A stretch of 5,261 bases of DNA, taken from Mayfieldus profundus (lineage in GTDB: Bacteria; Actinomycetota; Thermoleophilia; Solirubrobacterales; 70-9). The stretch lies in the NCBI GenBank assembly GCA_038040325.1, contig JBBPIM010000075.1, forward strand, positions 1-5,261, in the 5' to 3' direction. Shown here in pieces: positions 4,589 through 5,261 of this stretch; the stretch's first letter is position 1, and each line of letters opens with the position of its first letter. The position numbers and the translations under genes are program-made. Under the pieces are notes generated by a model. The model made no database searches. It was given only the letters and a program-made list of their open reading frames with translations, and was not told the origin of the DNA.

Positions 4589-5261
4589 ACGCGCTGGATG
4601 ATCGTGCCGGTGCCGAGGCCGCCGCCGCAGCACATCGTCACCAGGCCGATCTCCTTGTCGGAGCGCTCCAGCTCGTGCAGCAGCGTCGTGATCAGCCGCG
4701 CGCCGGTGGAGCCGAGCGGATGGCCGAGTGCGATCGCGCCGCCGTTGACGTTGACCCGGTCCATGTCCGGCTCCAGCTCGCGGCGCCAGGCTGCGACCAC
4801 CGAGGCGAAGGCCTCGTTGATCTCTACGAGGTCGATGTCGTCCATCTTCATCCCGCCGCGATCCAGCAGCTTCTGGGTCGCGGGGATGGGGCCGGTCAGC
4901 ATCATCACCGGGTCGACCCCGACCGTGGTCTGGTCGACGATCCGGGCCCGCGGCTCCAGGCCGAGCTGGTCGGCCTTCTCGCGGGTCATCATCAGCACCG
5001 CGGCGGCGCCGTCGGAGATCTGCGAGGCGTTGCCGGCGGTGACCTTGCCGTCCTCCTTGAAGACCGGCTTCAGCTCCGACAGCTTCTCGAGGCTGGTGTC
5101 GGGGCGGATGCCCTGGTCGGTCACGTAGGTGTCGCCGTTCACGGAGAAGGGGGCGATCTCGCGCTCGAAGCGCCCCTCCTCGGTCGCCTGGGCGGCCAGC
5201 TGGTGGGAGCGCAGGCCGATCTCGTCGAGCTCGGAGCGGGGAATCTCCCACTTGTCGGCGA
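4585..5261 (-). CDS. Acetyl-CoA acetyltransferase / 3-ketoacyl-CoA thiolase (5' end outside window)
   Basis: About 224 C-terminal codons are present, open to the window edge. Family thiolases have about 390, so the N-terminal domain with the nucleophilic cysteine is not seen. Thiolases cleave 3-ketoacyl-CoA with CoA, or condense two acyl-CoAs. Visible hallmarks: LRSHQLAAQA (codons near 5190-5220); the substrate loop GNASQISDGAA; NEAFA (Asn codon 4816-4818); GGAIALGHPLGSTGAR with its catalytic His codon at 4720-4722; and TMCCGGGLGTG with the catalytic Cys codon at 4630-4632. The frame ends IIQRV-TGA, the usual thiolase terminus. All visible catalytic residues are intact. The methionine-like GTG at 5142 lies inside the conserved domain and is not the start. 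It overlaps or abuts lipoprotein B. Context with two acyl-CoA dehydrogenases suggests a degradative role. It could be any of the fatty-acid, steroid (FadA5/FadA6-like) or acetoacetyl-CoA types; the C-terminal part does not decide this. Confidence 0.95.
   Translation of the reverse strand, partial: ADKWEIPRSELDEIGLRSHQLAAQATEEGRFEREIAPFSVNGDTYVTDQGIRPDTSLEKLSELKPVFKEDGKVTAGNASQISDGAAAVLMMTREKADQLGLEPRARIVDQTTVGVDPVMMLTGPIPATQKLLDRGGMKMDDIDLVEINEAFASVVAAWRRELEPDMDRVNVNGGAIALGHPLGSTGARLITTLLHELERSDKEIGLVTMCCGGGLGTGTIIQRV

Noticed and set aside
4079..5251. Apparent 390-codon fusion of an unknown domain to lipoprotein B
   Set aside because: The N-terminal two thirds are the wrong frame of the thiolase gene, whose own frame carries intact catalytic motifs to its TGA at 4585. 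There is no fusion or frameshift.
1..5261. A defence, toxin-antitoxin or mobile system
   Set aside because: All convincing genes are metabolic enzymes or lipoproteins; no nuclease, transposase, recombinase or toxin motif is seen on either strand.

Overview
This is a GC-rich window (roughly two thirds G+C, third codon positions almost all G or C). All six well-supported genes lie on the minus strand and read from position 5261 towards position 1. The gene set (paired acyl-CoA dehydrogenases, a thiolase, an F420-type luciferase-like oxidoreductase, small Cys-anchored lipoproteins, GTG/TTG starts, and a likely leaderless promoter) points to an actinobacterium. The two small lipoproteins remind me of those in Thermoleophilia/Solirubrobacterales, but that placement is a guess. 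The window looks chromosomal and metabolic. I see no mobile element, CRISPR array, RNA gene or defence system.

Layout in transcription order: (1) the C-terminal ~224 codons of an acetyl-CoA acetyltransferase/3-ketoacyl-CoA thiolase, truncated by the window edge (5261-4585); (2) lipoprotein B (about 4588-4079), which begins where the thiolase ends and has no ordinary start codon beside its signal peptide; (3) lipoprotein A (4013-3570), a diverged paralogue of B with a strong Shine-Dalgarno; (4) a 100-base gap holding a perfect 13-bp-arm hairpin (probable terminator), a 6-bp-arm palindrome, and a -10 hexamer exactly placed for a leaderless transcript; (5) acyl-CoA dehydrogenase subunit 1 (3469-2294); (6) a 62-base gap with four 7-bp tandem repeats; (7) acyl-CoA dehydrogenase subunit 2 (2231-1101); (8) an LLM-class flavin/F420 oxidoreductase (1080-52). 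The first 55 bases may hold the tail of a convergent plus-strand gene whose stop codon overlaps that of the oxidoreductase.

Functionally the enzymes fit beta-oxidation of a CoA-activated substrate. The two dehydrogenases have complementary losses: one keeps the catalytic glutamates and the FAD-contacting middle-domain motif, and the other keeps the C-terminal GGxGF loop. They are therefore best read as one obligate heteromeric enzyme, like the alpha2-beta2 FadE pairs that mycobacteria use on steroid side chains and rings. The thiolase would cleave the resulting 3-ketoacyl-CoA, and the oxidoreductase could act on a ring or carbonyl of the same substrate. The substrate cannot be read from the sequence. 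The two lipoproteins are of unknown function and appear to form a separate transcription unit or the tail of the thiolase unit. The most unusual points are the split dehydrogenase, the paralogous lipoprotein pair, the start-codon problem of lipoprotein B, and the leaderless promoter with an operator-like palindrome.
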